Source: Atkinsonella hypoxylon (lineage: Eukaryota > Ascomycota > Sordariomycetes > Hypocreales > Clavicipitaceae). Taken from it: a DNA stretch of 64,000 bases. How positions within the stretch are numbered: position 1 is the first letter of the stretch; every line of letters starts with the position of its first letter. Under the pieces are notes generated by a model. It was given only the letters and a program-made list of their open reading frames with translations, was not told the DNA's origin and ran no database searches. The translations under genes were made by a program, and so were the position numbers. Below are positions 33,999-44,933 of the stretch, piece by piece. The stretch lies in the NCBI GenBank assembly GCA_000729835.1, contig JFHB01000034.1, positions 1 to 64,000 on the forward strand, read 5' to 3'.

Positions 33999-35789
33999 AT
34001 GTGGCGCCCAGAAGGGGCCTACCTCACTTCCATCGGCAGGAGACAATGCAATGCCGGCCTCACGAGATTGATTGTGCCCGATGATTATGATATCTTATCT
34101 CCATGCAGTCCATCACAGTCCTTTTTTATCTCAGATGACGTCCCCACGGTTCTCGTTGCGAAAACTCCGAAGACAGCCAATACACCTTTAGATGCCACCT
34201 CTCCCTCCAGTGTCGTTGCAGAAGATGCGGAGCTATTCTTCCATCCCAGTACTTCAAGCGTCATTAATTCGACCTTAATCTCAATACCAAATGCATCTCG
34301 GTCGACATCATCCGTGTCGTCTGCTAGCTCATCCTCAACGAGAACTTCTCCTCCCTCCACTACGATCATAGTTCAATCGACAACCACTGCAACTCCATTA
34401 TCAATATCCTCGAATTGGTCTACTTCGACCTCGACCTTCAATGCAAGCCGCCAGGCTACCATAATCCAGATCAATCCCTCACGAATAGATCCTTCGCAAC
34501 CGCTGGGGCCCACAACGAACAGCATCGATTCCACAACCAATAATGCAATTACTAGCATTTCTGGAGGTATCAATATTTCGAATCCTTCCATAAATAGTAT
34601 TCCAGGCCCGGAACTTGCCGGTAACACGTCGCCGACTATCGGCCTCTCGGCTGGACAGATCAAACGACTTAGACAGACAGCCAGGAACTTTTCGGCAACT
34701 GCCCGGCCAACGCCAAATATTATTTTCCCCAGGTTGAACGATCCGAGTACTTCGAAATCTTCAACAACATCCCCTCTTGTTTCTCTGATCGTCGCTCCAG
34801 ACTCCTCTAGCATTAGAGTCATGACAGCTGCGCCGCCGACTACTTTGGTAACCTTCTCCCAAAATCCTTCCGTTTCGAGAAAGGATGGAGAAGAACAGAC
34901 TACAACGGCTGATTTTCCCAATGAGACCGCCAGCGTTCCAGTTCTGGGCGCCAAGCTTCCAAACAGTATACCAATTGGGGACTCAAGTAAGCCTCCAGGC
35001 CACACAGAATCTAGCACTGGCGCGGCTGTCACGAGACAACTATCAACTAGTGCCATAGTGGGAATATCTGTTGGTGGCGTGATTTCTTTAATTGCTGTTG
35101 TAGTACTTTTAATTTGGCTTGTGAGGAGGAGGTCGAAGAAAACGACATATGAGATGCACTCTCCCACAGAGGATCACCAACACAACTATCCAGCGACAGG
35201 CACGGCAGAGCGGTCAGCTCGATCAGGACTTCAGCCCGCTCTGTCTCGTCATGGATCGACTAAGCAACGAAACATATGGCCGACCTCCACCAGGCAAATG
35301 TATGATACATTTGATAGGGATGAAGAGAGCCAGCGAGTTGCAGACCCGAGGCAGAATCAAGCCAGCTTGTCCAATCCTTTCTCCGATATAAATGCTGTCG
35401 GCGCACCACAGCAAATACCCTCTATACCACCAGCTGCTTTGCTACAAAAACAGCCATCACAAGATCTGAATTTGCGAGGCTATGATGGAGTTTTGACAAG
35501 ACATTCACCTCCACTTGGTCGACCTCTCAGCGGTGCCGCACGAACATCCCGATACACTCCTTTCTGTGCTGCTGCTGGGGTATCTCTCCAAAGCATGGAT
35601 CCATTTACCGAAAAACGCAATAAATTCTGCTCGGATCCTTTCGATTTGGAATTCGAGAGTCGTTTGATACTAAGTGAGGCATCGGCCTCCGAATTGCCAC
35701 GACAATCAGTAGCTAGCCCGACATGCAGCGTGTATCCTGTTAGCCACTCGTCGTCAAGTCATACGAGCGGTGTCAGTGTGAGCGAGTGA
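33999..35789 (+). CDS. Ser/Thr-rich single-pass membrane protein
   Basis: Single visible exon, 596 residues from the first ATG. Residues about 60-345 are extremely rich in Ser, Thr, Asn and Pro, typical of a heavily O-glycosylated stalk. One membrane span follows at about 352-375 (AIVGISVGGVISLIAVVVLL) with a positive stop-transfer RRRSKK. The cytosolic tail of about 215 residues is polar with NPFSD, Pro-rich and Ser-rich stretches. This layout matches fungal wall-stress-sensor-like or Skg6/Axl2-type transmembrane proteins. No signal peptide follows the ATG at 33999; a short Cys-containing segment (RRQCNAGLTRLIVPDDYDIL) looks like a mature N-terminus, so a first exon is probably missing. The start is therefore uncertain, and no ligand or enzymatic domain is recognised. 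Confidence 0.65.
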   Translation: MWRPEGAYLTSIGRRQCNAGLTRLIVPDDYDILSPCSPSQSFFISDDVPTVLVAKTPKTANTPLDATSPSSVVAEDAELFFHPSTSSVINSTLISIPNASRSTSSVSSASSSSTRTSPPSTTIIVQSTTTATPLSISSNWSTSTSTFNASRQATIIQINPSRIDPSQPLGPTTNSIDSTTNNAITSISGGINISNPSINSIPGPELAGNTSPTIGLSAGQIKRLRQTARNFSATARPTPNIIFPRLNDPSTSKSSTTSPLVSLIVAPDSSSIRVMTAAPPTTLVTFSQNPSVSRKDGEEQTTTADFPNETASVPVLGAKLPNSIPIGDSSKPPGHTESSTGAAVTRQLSTSAIVGISVGGVISLIAVVVLLIWLVRRRSKKTTYEMHSPTEDHQHNYPATGTAERSARSGLQPALSRHGSTKQRNIWPTSTRQMYDTFDRDEESQRVADPRQNQASLSNPFSDINAVGAPQQIPSIPPAALLQKQPSQDLNLRGYDGVLTRHSPPLGRPLSGAARTSRYTPFCAAAGVSLQSMDPFTEKRNKFCSDPFDLEFESRLILSEASASELPRQSVASPTCSVYPVSHSSSSHTSGVSVSE

Positions 35790-36709
35790 AGTTTTCGCAA
35801 TAACCCGTCTTAGAAGACCTCTGCCACCCGTATCTCGTTCTACTAGATAATTTGTCAGTTGGGATAGTCCTACGTTGAGTAACGTTTCGACACCCGGAAA
35901 TGCGCCGCGACGACCAAACGCCTCGGAGCAGTTTGGACAAGCTCTTGAATACTTTTCCTCTTCGCGTTCTTCCCTCGCGTATCTGATTTTGAAAGAACGG
36001 AGGATGATGGGGCTAGCAATCGGATAGAATTTTTTTTGGGGGGAAGGGAGGAGGTTAGCTTTTTACACTGTACTAGGACGACGAACCTAACGATGGGACT
36101 TGACAAGCCTCGACGGAATACGTAAATGATAATAATGTGCATAAAGCCACTACATCTATATGGTTGCCTATCTCTTATGCGGTCTATTAATCCGGCGAAA
36201 TTTAACTCCAGCTCGGCCTTACGCCTTTCTTCTGTGTCAAAGAGACTATCAGTGTAGATAACGAGCTCCATCGAGCAACTCCCTATAAAGCCCATCTAGT
36301 ATCCCAGATTGCAGCCCAGCCGTACCCAATGTGGAAGACACGTCCAACCTGGCGCAGCTGCCCAAAAAGTTTTGTAGACCTGGCTTATTATCTCCATATG
36401 ATATCCTGGTCTAATATTCTACCCGATCGCTCCACATGCCAGATGAGACATCAAGGGTCTCCCTAGTACCTCACCAACCGTCAATGTCGCCGCGTGAGCT
36501 AGGTTGGCTGGTGCTGCATGTATTGCTTCCCTATCATGACGCTCTTCGTAATTCGTACGTATCCACCACAGTCTCGGCTTACTTGCCCCAAATAGCATCT
36601 ACCTTGTTATGAATCTCCTACTCAACTACAGCTTCTTTTCTGGACAAATGACTGGCTTAAACGCCTTCGTGACGTTGCAGTAAAAGATTAAGCGTACCAG
36701 TCGTAGCGT
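35790..36709. other. Intergenic, convergent gene ends
   Basis: About 0.9 kb between the 3' ends of the membrane-protein gene and the exonuclease gene. It has a short T/G homopolymer run near 36029-36050; no gene is supported. Confidence 0.5.
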
Positions 36710-38122
36710 TCATGTCGAAAGAGAGATTGGGTTAGACATGTACCACTGCGCTAAATCACGAGCTGCCAATGCATCCTCGACGCTGTCATGACCACGACCT
36801 TTAATCTGGATTGCTCTCCCCAGTTTCTCCAACGTTAAAGCTTTCAAAGAAAGGCCACCTTCCTTCTGCAACATGTCTTTTTTCTTGCTTGTGCCATCAG
36901 GTGTATCTTTATCTTCGGTATCTGCTTCCTCTTTTTGGTCGTCAGCAGGATTCGCCACATGGGAGAAATTGGGAAAAGCTGCCTCAATCTGGCGTCTCTT
37001 GGTCTCGAGCAAAAGCGTGTCAATAATCAATGGATGAATCCACCTCAAAGATGACAAATCGCCGAGGACCGAATGACCGATGACCACTGTACTAGGACCA
37101 ACAAAATGCTGAACAGCTAGTCTAGCATGGTCTCGCCCAGAAAGGCAATTTCCTTTGCGGCGAGCCTGTTCCATTGCTTGTCTTGTAACTCCCGAGAACC
37201 TCGTGTTATAGTGCGCCATTCGCACATTCGGATAAACCAGCTTGTCGAGCAAGACTGTGCGAGTGAAGTAGTTCACCACCGACACTCGAATGAGCTCTGA
37301 TTCCCCGGAAACTGCAGTGCCCATTTCGCAATCGATTGCCACAGCTTCAACATGTGATGGGAGTTTCACGTAGGGCGTTTCGTGGAACAACCAGGTTCTT
37401 TCCAGTTCGCCTGCCTTGTATTGGCGAGGAACGTGTTCCTCACGCTCCATACACGGAGTTGCGAACGGAGGTTTATTGCAGCATGTCCATGCCTATTTGA
37501 GTGCTTCTTAGTCATGTATCTTATAATAAGGAAGGAAGGAAGTCTCTCCCTGGGATGGTTTGAAAGAGAAGGAAATAAGGTACGGACTTACTCTATTCCT
37601 AACGCTGCCACAATGGAATTTGCAAAGCAGAGACGGCTTCTTAGATTTCTCAGTGCCTTCTCCCTCTTCACCGACCACTGCATCGTCTGCTAGTGTTTGA
37701 CCCTCATTGCTTGTGCTTTGGTTACCAGAAACTGATACAGTTTTGTGTCGCAAATTCACTGCCTGAATGGTGCCAGATGTACTGCTTTCCGATCCTGGAG
37801 CTAGTGGAGGCCGTGTTTTGGCTTGACATCGATTACGCCGTTCTTTCTTGGCCAAGCCTAAGGAAAAGATTAGGAGAGGTCGTATGCTACATCTCGAATT
37901 TTCTTCTCGAGCTTTGTGGAAGTCTTCGTCACAGTGAGGGATTCATAAGTTACCTTTATGGCATCGCTCACAGCGCTTTTTGCGCTCAATCTCAGCAGGA
38001 GATAATGGAGCCAGAACATAGCCTGCTTTCCGTAGGTCGTGCTGAGAATGGACGGAAAGGCGCAGTTGGAATGTAGCTTCAGCCGTGGGCTCCACCGGGC
38101 CAGATGAGTCCTTCGATTCCAT
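36710..38122 (-). CDS. DEDDh RNA exonuclease (REX3/Rnh70-like) with Cys-rich N-terminus
   Basis: Three minus-strand exons, 38122-37954, 37857-37592 and 37492-36710, give 405 residues. Exon 1 ends in a zinc-binding-like ERKKRCERCHKG and exon 2 carries LLCKFHCGSV. Exon 3 begins AWTCCNKPPFATPC, so the scattered Cys/His pairs form a zinc-ribbon-like unit once introns are removed. The nuclease core follows: AIDCEMG (Asp199, Glu201), IGHSVLGDLSSLRW and GHDSVEDALAARDL (His380, Asp385), the four DEDDh metal and base residues. Such 3'-5' exonucleases trim RNA 3' ends, for example 5S rRNA, snRNA and RNase MRP RNA in yeast. The N-terminus is uncertain: the first exon's frame is open a few codons beyond the ATG at 38122 to a stop, and an upstream exon could exist. 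Confidence 0.82.
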
Positions 38123-40390
38123 GCCAACCGAACTCTTGCGCTTCTCGAAATTGCTTCAGAGTAGCGACGTGAGCAGGTCCTCGTGTGCAAATTCGCAGAC
38201 CCTATGTCTCGTGCTACACATTGAGTAGTAGTCTGATTGTGATGTCTTAATTGGAGTCAGAGGTCGTAATTGTTCGCGCTTGTTTATATATATTGCATGT
38301 GGTTATTTGCGTCAGATTTGGGCTGGCAGCACTCGCCGGCACCTGTTGTTGTGGCAGTTGATGTGGGGCGACGACGTTTCCTGGTCTCCCTCAGGTGTCA
38401 AGGAATCACAAGTAGAAACGATACTCCTCATTGTATCTTCTCTTATGTAATCTTTCCAAAATTAAGCGTCATTCAATTATGCAGTCTATCTCGGCACCTC
38501 GAGGTTCATTGCTAAAGGACCAGACTACTATTAGACAGATCGCCTGTACTTCTACGCCTGCGTCACTTCGCCCTGCGTCACTTCGCTTACTTGTGTCATT
38601 GCAGAGACTAACTAGACCCTAGGGACAAGGATGCACGCGCACAGACAAAAGACCCAGTGCGGCCGCTTGTTCACATCATCTTGAATTCTATATCATTTTC
38701 TTTCTTGATACCATATCATAAGATACTTGCAGAAGAGGAAATCGCACACCTTCACTTAGGGCGTAGAGATAACTACATCGGGATACTCTTCGGCTGACGA
38801 TGAGATATGCCAACTTCACAAAAAGAAATGCCAGAAATTGACGAGCCCAACTAAGGGAAAAAAAAAAAAAAAAGGCACAAAGCATTTCAGATCGACTTCG
38901 CAGGAGCTATTCTGCGCTAAAGCTATGAGCATGCCGTCAAAACGAGGATGCAGGCGTGGTACCAACGCATGGGGTATCAAGTTTTGACGCTGTGAAGCTT
39001 TAACGATGAATATCCAGCTTTAGTAGCCCAATTTCTGGACCAGCCAACTATAAAGTGTCCGGCTGGGAGAGAAACTTGTGTGATTGAAACCATATCTTAC
39101 TCGACATCAAAGCACACTTGAAGTCACCAATGTCCGGACAACTCATGGTAGTTAGAGGACATTCATATGCCCCTTCTGCCCCCAGGATGATTTTAGTATA
39201 GGCTTGCTTGTGCTACCCACCTGATTTGAACATGATAAGTTTCTCGGGCGCGTTGCGTGTAGAACCATAGCATGAACTAAAGACAAGAGAAGAACTAAGT
39301 TGCGAGTATCGGGATAGTTCTTCTACTGAGCATGTTAGGTTTTCTTCAATCGGAAAAGCCATGAGCCAAGCTCTTGAGGGCGGTTTTGTCCATTAGGCGG
39401 CCCTATCATTCGCAGCAGAGGCGTTTGAGAGATCCTCAAATCTCAATATAGCGTCACCGTTATGATGTGTTGCACAACAGAACGGTTTTTTTTCTTGATG
39501 GTTGTTGCTCTCTGTAGGCCGCGCAGCTCATTGGACAGGCCGTTGCTGAACTCTCGGCTACGCCGTCCGCGCGAGAGACAGATTTTATAACGAGTCTCGC
39601 AACCCATTGTACTCCTCAGGACCGGTCATGTAATTTGACCATAACCCGTATAGTGGTCGCTCATGAAACCGGCGCATGAAGAGCTCAATCGGGGCGGATC
39701 TTATTCGGCAGGGTTCTGCAGTACACGGCGAAATTGTTTGTTTTGCCAAGCAGCCGACGGATGACACTTCAGTGCGCTTTAGATGCTAAACGCAAGCTTT
39801 TTTTGGTCGAGGGCAATTAATATTGATGTCCTATAAGACAGTCAATTCCTAATGTGAATTCAATGTGGCTCATGTCCGTGTCGAACTGCTCTGGAGTCAT
39901 CCTAGACTTGGACCGGAATGCAGAAGAGAGATCTTCTTGGACCTTACTCTCATGAATGCCAGCCAAGCATTTTTTGATGGATGCTAAGTATGAGATAGGA
40001 ACGGGTGATACATTCCATCGTGGCCACACAATGGCATTGACATTTTTCTGCCACATGGCAAGCCTGCCAGGGCAGGTTGTTGCTCACGTGCGTGCGGTCA
40101 AGGGCGGGAGAAGAGAAAATTGAACGCAAGAAACGAATGGCGAGCCACAAGGGAATGGAACTCTATCGTGAAGAGGGTTGGAATGAATGTTGCAGCGAGC
40201 ATCCATGTCCGGCGATGACAGCTGCACCAGGCTGCGCCTCGCAGAGTTCCGTGGTTGCAGGATGACAGTTGAAGCACTCCCTGCCTACCTGAAAGCGCGG
40301 GTGCAGCGATGCTGGAAGAGGACGCCACAGGAGCGGGAACAAGATCCTTACAGGGGCTTAACACAGGGAAACTCTGGCGCCATGTTGCTG

Positions 40391-40432
40391 TCTAGGTACC
40401 TCATAAGGTACCTAGGTACATAGGTACCTGGC
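40391..40432. repeat. CCTAGGTACC-type motif cluster
   Basis: Three GGTACCT units with TAGGTACCTAGG-like overlaps in 42 bases; the same motif as at 18417-18460. Confidence 0.6.
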
Positions 40433-40595
40433 GATCATCCAGTACAGCATGGAGTACTACCGTCGACTGGCAAACCAGCCCTCCTTGATCATCTTCACCT
40501 GCTACGTGCTGCTGCCATGTCATTTTGTCCTCTCAGCTGGGCGTGATTTGACTGAAGAGTACTCCGTAGAGTCCAGGAATACATGGAATCAATTA

Positions 40596-40631
40596 CCTAC
40601 CTCCTACCTACCTACCTAGGTAGGTACCTGT
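40596..40631. repeat. CCTACCTAGGTAGG palindromic cluster
   Basis: Tandem CTAC units run into a near-perfect palindrome CTACCTACCTAGGTAGGTA in intergenic DNA; the same motif family as at 18417 and 40391. Confidence 0.7.
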
Positions 40632-41195
40632 CAACTTAGCGAGGTGGGAAGGAGGGGGCGAGTGCCGGCCCGGGGCCATGATAAGTCTCCGTTGTGGCAT
40701 CCCTGCCGAATCTAGTTCTGCGCGCCAGGACTGGCTTGCTGCCACTAGCCCACGTCGCGGACCCGCCCCAGCCCATGCCATCATGAACGGCTAGCAAGGA
40801 GGATCAGCTTGTGTGTGTCGCAGTGTGTGCATGCATGTAACTAATGTACGTGTACTTCTTCACGGCTACTCCGTAGTTTAGGCAGTTTACCAGACAAGAT
40901 TGACCCGTCCCAGGCCTGGGCTCATCGACTGAGTCCATTGCTGCCTGGTCATACGCATCTCTCCCCCAGGGCCCTGATGCAGTTTGTCATCATAATTACA
41001 GGTACCTAAGCTAAGGTAAGGTCAATATCACCAGCCCACTCATATGCCCAATTAGCGTGTTGGTGTCAGTGTTGGCATTGGCGTCGGCGTTGGCATCGTA
41101 GTTCATCTGGGCCGGTCTGGTCCGTCTTGCCTCTTTCAGCGTCGCTCGAGTCTTCCGTTGCCCTTTCTTTATGCGCGATCAAGGATCACGATAAT

Positions 41196-41221
41196 TCTTT
41201 CTTTCTTTCTTTCTTTTTTTT
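41196..41221. repeat. (CTTT)n/T-rich microsatellite
   Basis: Five CTTT-like units ending in a T run, in the upstream region of the metacaspase gene. Confidence 0.85.
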
Positions 41222-42155
41222 TGTGGATTCCCCACTGTGCCAATCAAGCCCCGCCATTGAGCGCTTCCGTCTCCGCTCTTGCAGATGCAAATCGTCTTGC
41301 CCGAAGCTTCGTCTTCGTCATTGCAACTGTACAATTACGTCTCGAGCTGCAATCCGCATCAATCTGCATCCGCACGCCGTGCTTCGTACTTCGTGGTTGC
41401 ATTGAACTAGCACGCTTTCTCCTATCTTACACCATCACTCTTTCCTCGTCACGTCAACATCCCACTCCCTCCTACACCCCATTATCGGCTGCCACCGCAC
41501 GGGCCACGCCATCTCGTTCGGCTTCTCACTCACGCACCGTCTACCTACTACCTAGCTTCTTGCTTACTTCGCATCGTTCCCTCGTCCTTCTACTGCTGCG
41601 CAGCCTACGGAGTACAGCACTCGGCTTGTCCTTTGTCATCTTGCGCCCATAATCGCTGTGTCTACTACGCCTCTACCCTCCACCCCTCCTCGTGCAGCAA
41701 GCCTCAAGTTGCTGACCGCCCTTAACGCGTCGTATCAATTCCTACTCGTCAACCGCTCCGTCACGTCACATACAGAGTGCTTCACTTCGTTGTCACAGCC
41801 TCTCGTTCACGCCGTGTTTTATACCGTCCTCTTGCGCTGCATCGCCTGTTTCGTGTGATATCTGTGTCAGCAACATTGTATTACCTTTTGCTTCTTGTAA
41901 TCTCTAGTCCCTCGTATTTTCCCTTTTAAGAGTTCTTTTTCCGTCGACTTCGACCATTCTTCGTCAGAACACCTAAGCAGGCGCTTAGCTCCCATCTTCG
42001 ACCGTGAATTCGGCTTCCCAAAGCCCCACCGTCGCCCTCCCCATACCGAGATACTCGCCACCCCTCTCGTCAATTAAAGCTTCATAATATCCTATTGTAA
42101 CGCAAAGCTCGACTCGACATTATCCGTCTGCCAACAATTGACTCCCCAGCTCAAC

Positions 42156-44064
42156 ATGTCCGCGTTCCCGGGCTATGGTGGTGGTGGAGGAGGTTATGGC
42201 GCACAGCAAGCCCAGTATCAGGGCAACTATTACAGGTGATACACTTTCTCAACCTGGTTAATTGGCGAGGCGTTGCCATCTCTGCTACTATTCGGGCTCG
42301 CTAACTCGAACCAATTGTCGGCAGACTCTCGCCGCAGCAAGGATACCATACCTATCAATCTCAAGGTCAACCTTCACCTTCGTCTCAGGCGAACTACGCT
42401 TATCAGCAACCACCAGCCCAGGAATTTGCTTATCAGGTATGGGACAATGACCCCAGTCACTCACGGCGAGAGTCTTTTGATCTTAAGTCGAGTTGTTGGG
42501 GAATAACTGCTCACGGCTCTTCGCATAGCACTACGGGCCTCCTCCACCTCAGCAATATACCGGGCAGTATAGCCAAGCGCCGCCACAGCCAGGTTACACA
42601 TCGAGACCTGGGCAGAGTCCTGGTACGATTTCTTTGACCTATTCGCCCTGGATGATGGCAGAATAGCATTTAACAGATGAACAGGAATGCCGCCACAACA
42701 ACAACAGCATGGTGACTACAGCCCACGACCGGGTCAACCACCCGCCCCTCCATCTGGTCTTCAGCATTTTGGCTCCGGTGCCCCTCAAGGCTACGCTTTT
42801 CGATATTCGAATTGCACTGGCCGCAGGAAAGCTCTCCTCATCGGCATCAACTATTTCGGCCAACGCGGTCAATTACGAGGTTGTATTAACGATGTTCGAA
42901 ACATGACCTCCTACTTGGCTGAGCACTTTGGTTATCGGAGAGAGGATATGGTAATCTTGACAGATGACCAACAGAATCCGATGAGCCAGCCGACAAAGCA
43001 AAACATTCTGCGAGCCATGCATTGGCTGGTAAAGGACGCCCGTCCGAATGACGCCCTTTTTTTCCACTACTCTGGTGAGTCTGCCCTTTTTGCCTTTTGC
43101 TCTGGGCTCTTGTCATTTCCTCCATGGAACTAATATTCTGGACTAGGACACGGTGGACAGACAAAAGATCTGGACGGCGATGAGGCGGATGGATATGACG
43201 AAGTGATATACCCTGTTGACTTCAGACAAACTGGTCATATTACGGACGACGAGATGCATCGCATCATGGTCACACCATTACAGGCTGGTGTTCGGTTGAC
43301 TGCAATTTTTGACTCGTGTCATTCTGGAACTGCCTTGGACTTACCTTACATCTACTCGACCCAAGGAATTCTTAAAGAGCCAAATTTGGCCAAAGAGGCC
43401 GGTCAGGGTCTTCTTGGCGTCATTTCCTCATACAGCCAGGGTGACCTGGGAGGTGTCGCCAACAACATCATGAGTTTCTTCAAAAAGGCCACAAGTGGAG
43501 AGGATGCATATGCTCGCACTCTGGCTACCAAAACATCCCCTGCGGATGTCATCATGCTTTCTGGAAGCAAAGATGATCAGACATCGTGGGTGGCCCATTT
43601 CTTAAATCTACATGAGGCAGCCTTGTTCCGTCTGCTCAAGCGGAACCTGAAGCTACTTGCACATCTCAGACCTGCTCACTCTCACCTATTCACCTTGTAA
43701 CCGCTGTCATATTGCTTCTCGACGCGTACAAGGAGGACTTTAAAGAAAATCATTCCCTTCAGACCCAGAAGAAGAAAGCATATACTAACAAACCACCACA
43801 GAGCCGACGCTACCATAGCGTCCCAAGCTACAGGTGCCATGTCATGGGCATTCATGACTGCCCTCAAAAAGAATCCCCAGCAGAGCTACGTGCAACTTCT
43901 CAACAGCATCAGAGACGAATTAGCCACTAAATATACGCAAAAACCGCAGCTGTCGTGCAGCCACCCGCTGAGTACATATCACCAAGTCCAAGTCCATCTG
44001 GCTAAAAGGGGAAGCTAGACCTAACCTGATGATTCTAGATACGAATCTCCTTTTCGTCATGTAA
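42156..44064 (+). CDS. MCA1: Metacaspase (family C14B), type I
   Basis: Ca2+-dependent cysteine protease cutting after Arg/Lys, involved in protein quality control and cell death. Seven exons: 42156-42235, 42325-42436, 42529-42622, 42685-43074, 43147-43585, 43802-43971 and 44039-44064; 436 residues. A Gly/Gln/Pro/Tyr-rich prodomain (1 to about 115, with YAYQQPPAQEF and PPPPQQYTGQYSQ) is typical of type I fungal enzymes. The p20 core starts at KALLIGINYF. The catalytic dyad is His227 in HYSGHGG, where an intron falls between the two Gly/His codons, and Cys283 in FDSCHSG. The p10 part has GSKDDQTSADA and GAMSWAFMTAL. The last exon is only 26 bases and encodes the terminal NTNLLFVM, a conserved fungal ending; stopping at a read-through of the previous exon would lose it. 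All junctions agree in phase. Confidence 0.95.
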
Positions 44065-44933
44065 ATAAAAGATGATACCGCAGACGCAGGGCTCTCTGGC
44101 CAGACCAAGCACTAAAAAAAGGCATTATGTTTATGGATAGTATTCTGAGCAAAGCCCCTGTGGATAGGGATGCAAGGTTTTCACGCTCTTTTCGACCAAT
44201 TTTTTCTGTCTTGACACGCTGGTTGTATGTACGTGGTGGAGGTTTCTTTGCAGAGATGGACGGGGTTTTTGCATCATCGGTCGATATCAAAGGCACAAAG
44301 AGCTATATCAGTTTCATCATTCTTCATCTTGTCGGGTTCAAGTCATGTCCACTCGAGCCTCACATGATATTGTAGTCGCCAGGGGAAAAGGTTGTCTCTC
44401 CCTAAGCTTGCCCGTTCTGTTGGTCCATAGGGTACATAATGGCTGATATTTTCCGGGGGAGGACAAGTATTCGAGTAAGCCGCTGCCGCAGACGGAGTCA
44501 ATCTGCCACTTACGTAGTCATGGCCAAACGTTTTTTGGAATATTATCATAGCTGTGCTATTGCAATTTTGAGTACATTGTTCCAGCACCGAGTATTGTCA
44601 CTCATCATACTGCTCAGATGGCTTTGAAACGGCCGGAAATGGTGGGTCGTCCATTGAACAAAGACTAACGTGCTCTATGCAAATGAAAATACTCAAAAGG
44701 CAAAAATGAATCATGATTCAGACTTGGTATACCCTGAACAACCATCTCATATATCCCAGTCAACGCCATTCCCTCCATGCCCAGTAAGTTCGTGATGTTA
44801 ATGTATAATGAATGCCACAGTAGTTGTCAACGGCTTCATGCTCAACCTAGGCCCATTGCCCGCGAGAATAAGGAAGAAGGAAAAAACGCCAAAACAGAAT
44901 ACGAGGTGAATACCTCAAGTCAAGACTCCATCA
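44065..44933. other. Intergenic, convergent ends of metacaspase and PcpA-like gene
   Basis: About 870 bases, both 3' ends. No gene, repeat or RNA is recognised. Confidence 0.5.

Larger units (their letters stand above)
38123..42155. other. Gene-poor 4-kb intergenic region, metacaspase upstream
   Basis: Divergent space without a supportable gene. It holds A16 at 38858-38873, strong clusters of the CCTAGGTACC-type motif (40391-40432, 40596-40631, weaker at 41001-41019), a CTTT repeat at 41196-41221 and a long C/T-rich leader of the metacaspase gene (about 41400-42150) with many short open frames that are composition artefacts. Confidence 0.45.

Noticed and set aside
34085..35167. Long minus-strand frames (94 and 264 codons) inside the membrane-protein gene
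   Set aside because: Antisense shadow of a Ser/Thr-rich coding sequence whose biased codons remove stops on the other strand.
41400..42150. Many open frames before the metacaspase
   Set aside because: Produced by a C/T-rich leader; they encode runs of Ser, Leu, Pro and Thr without conservation.
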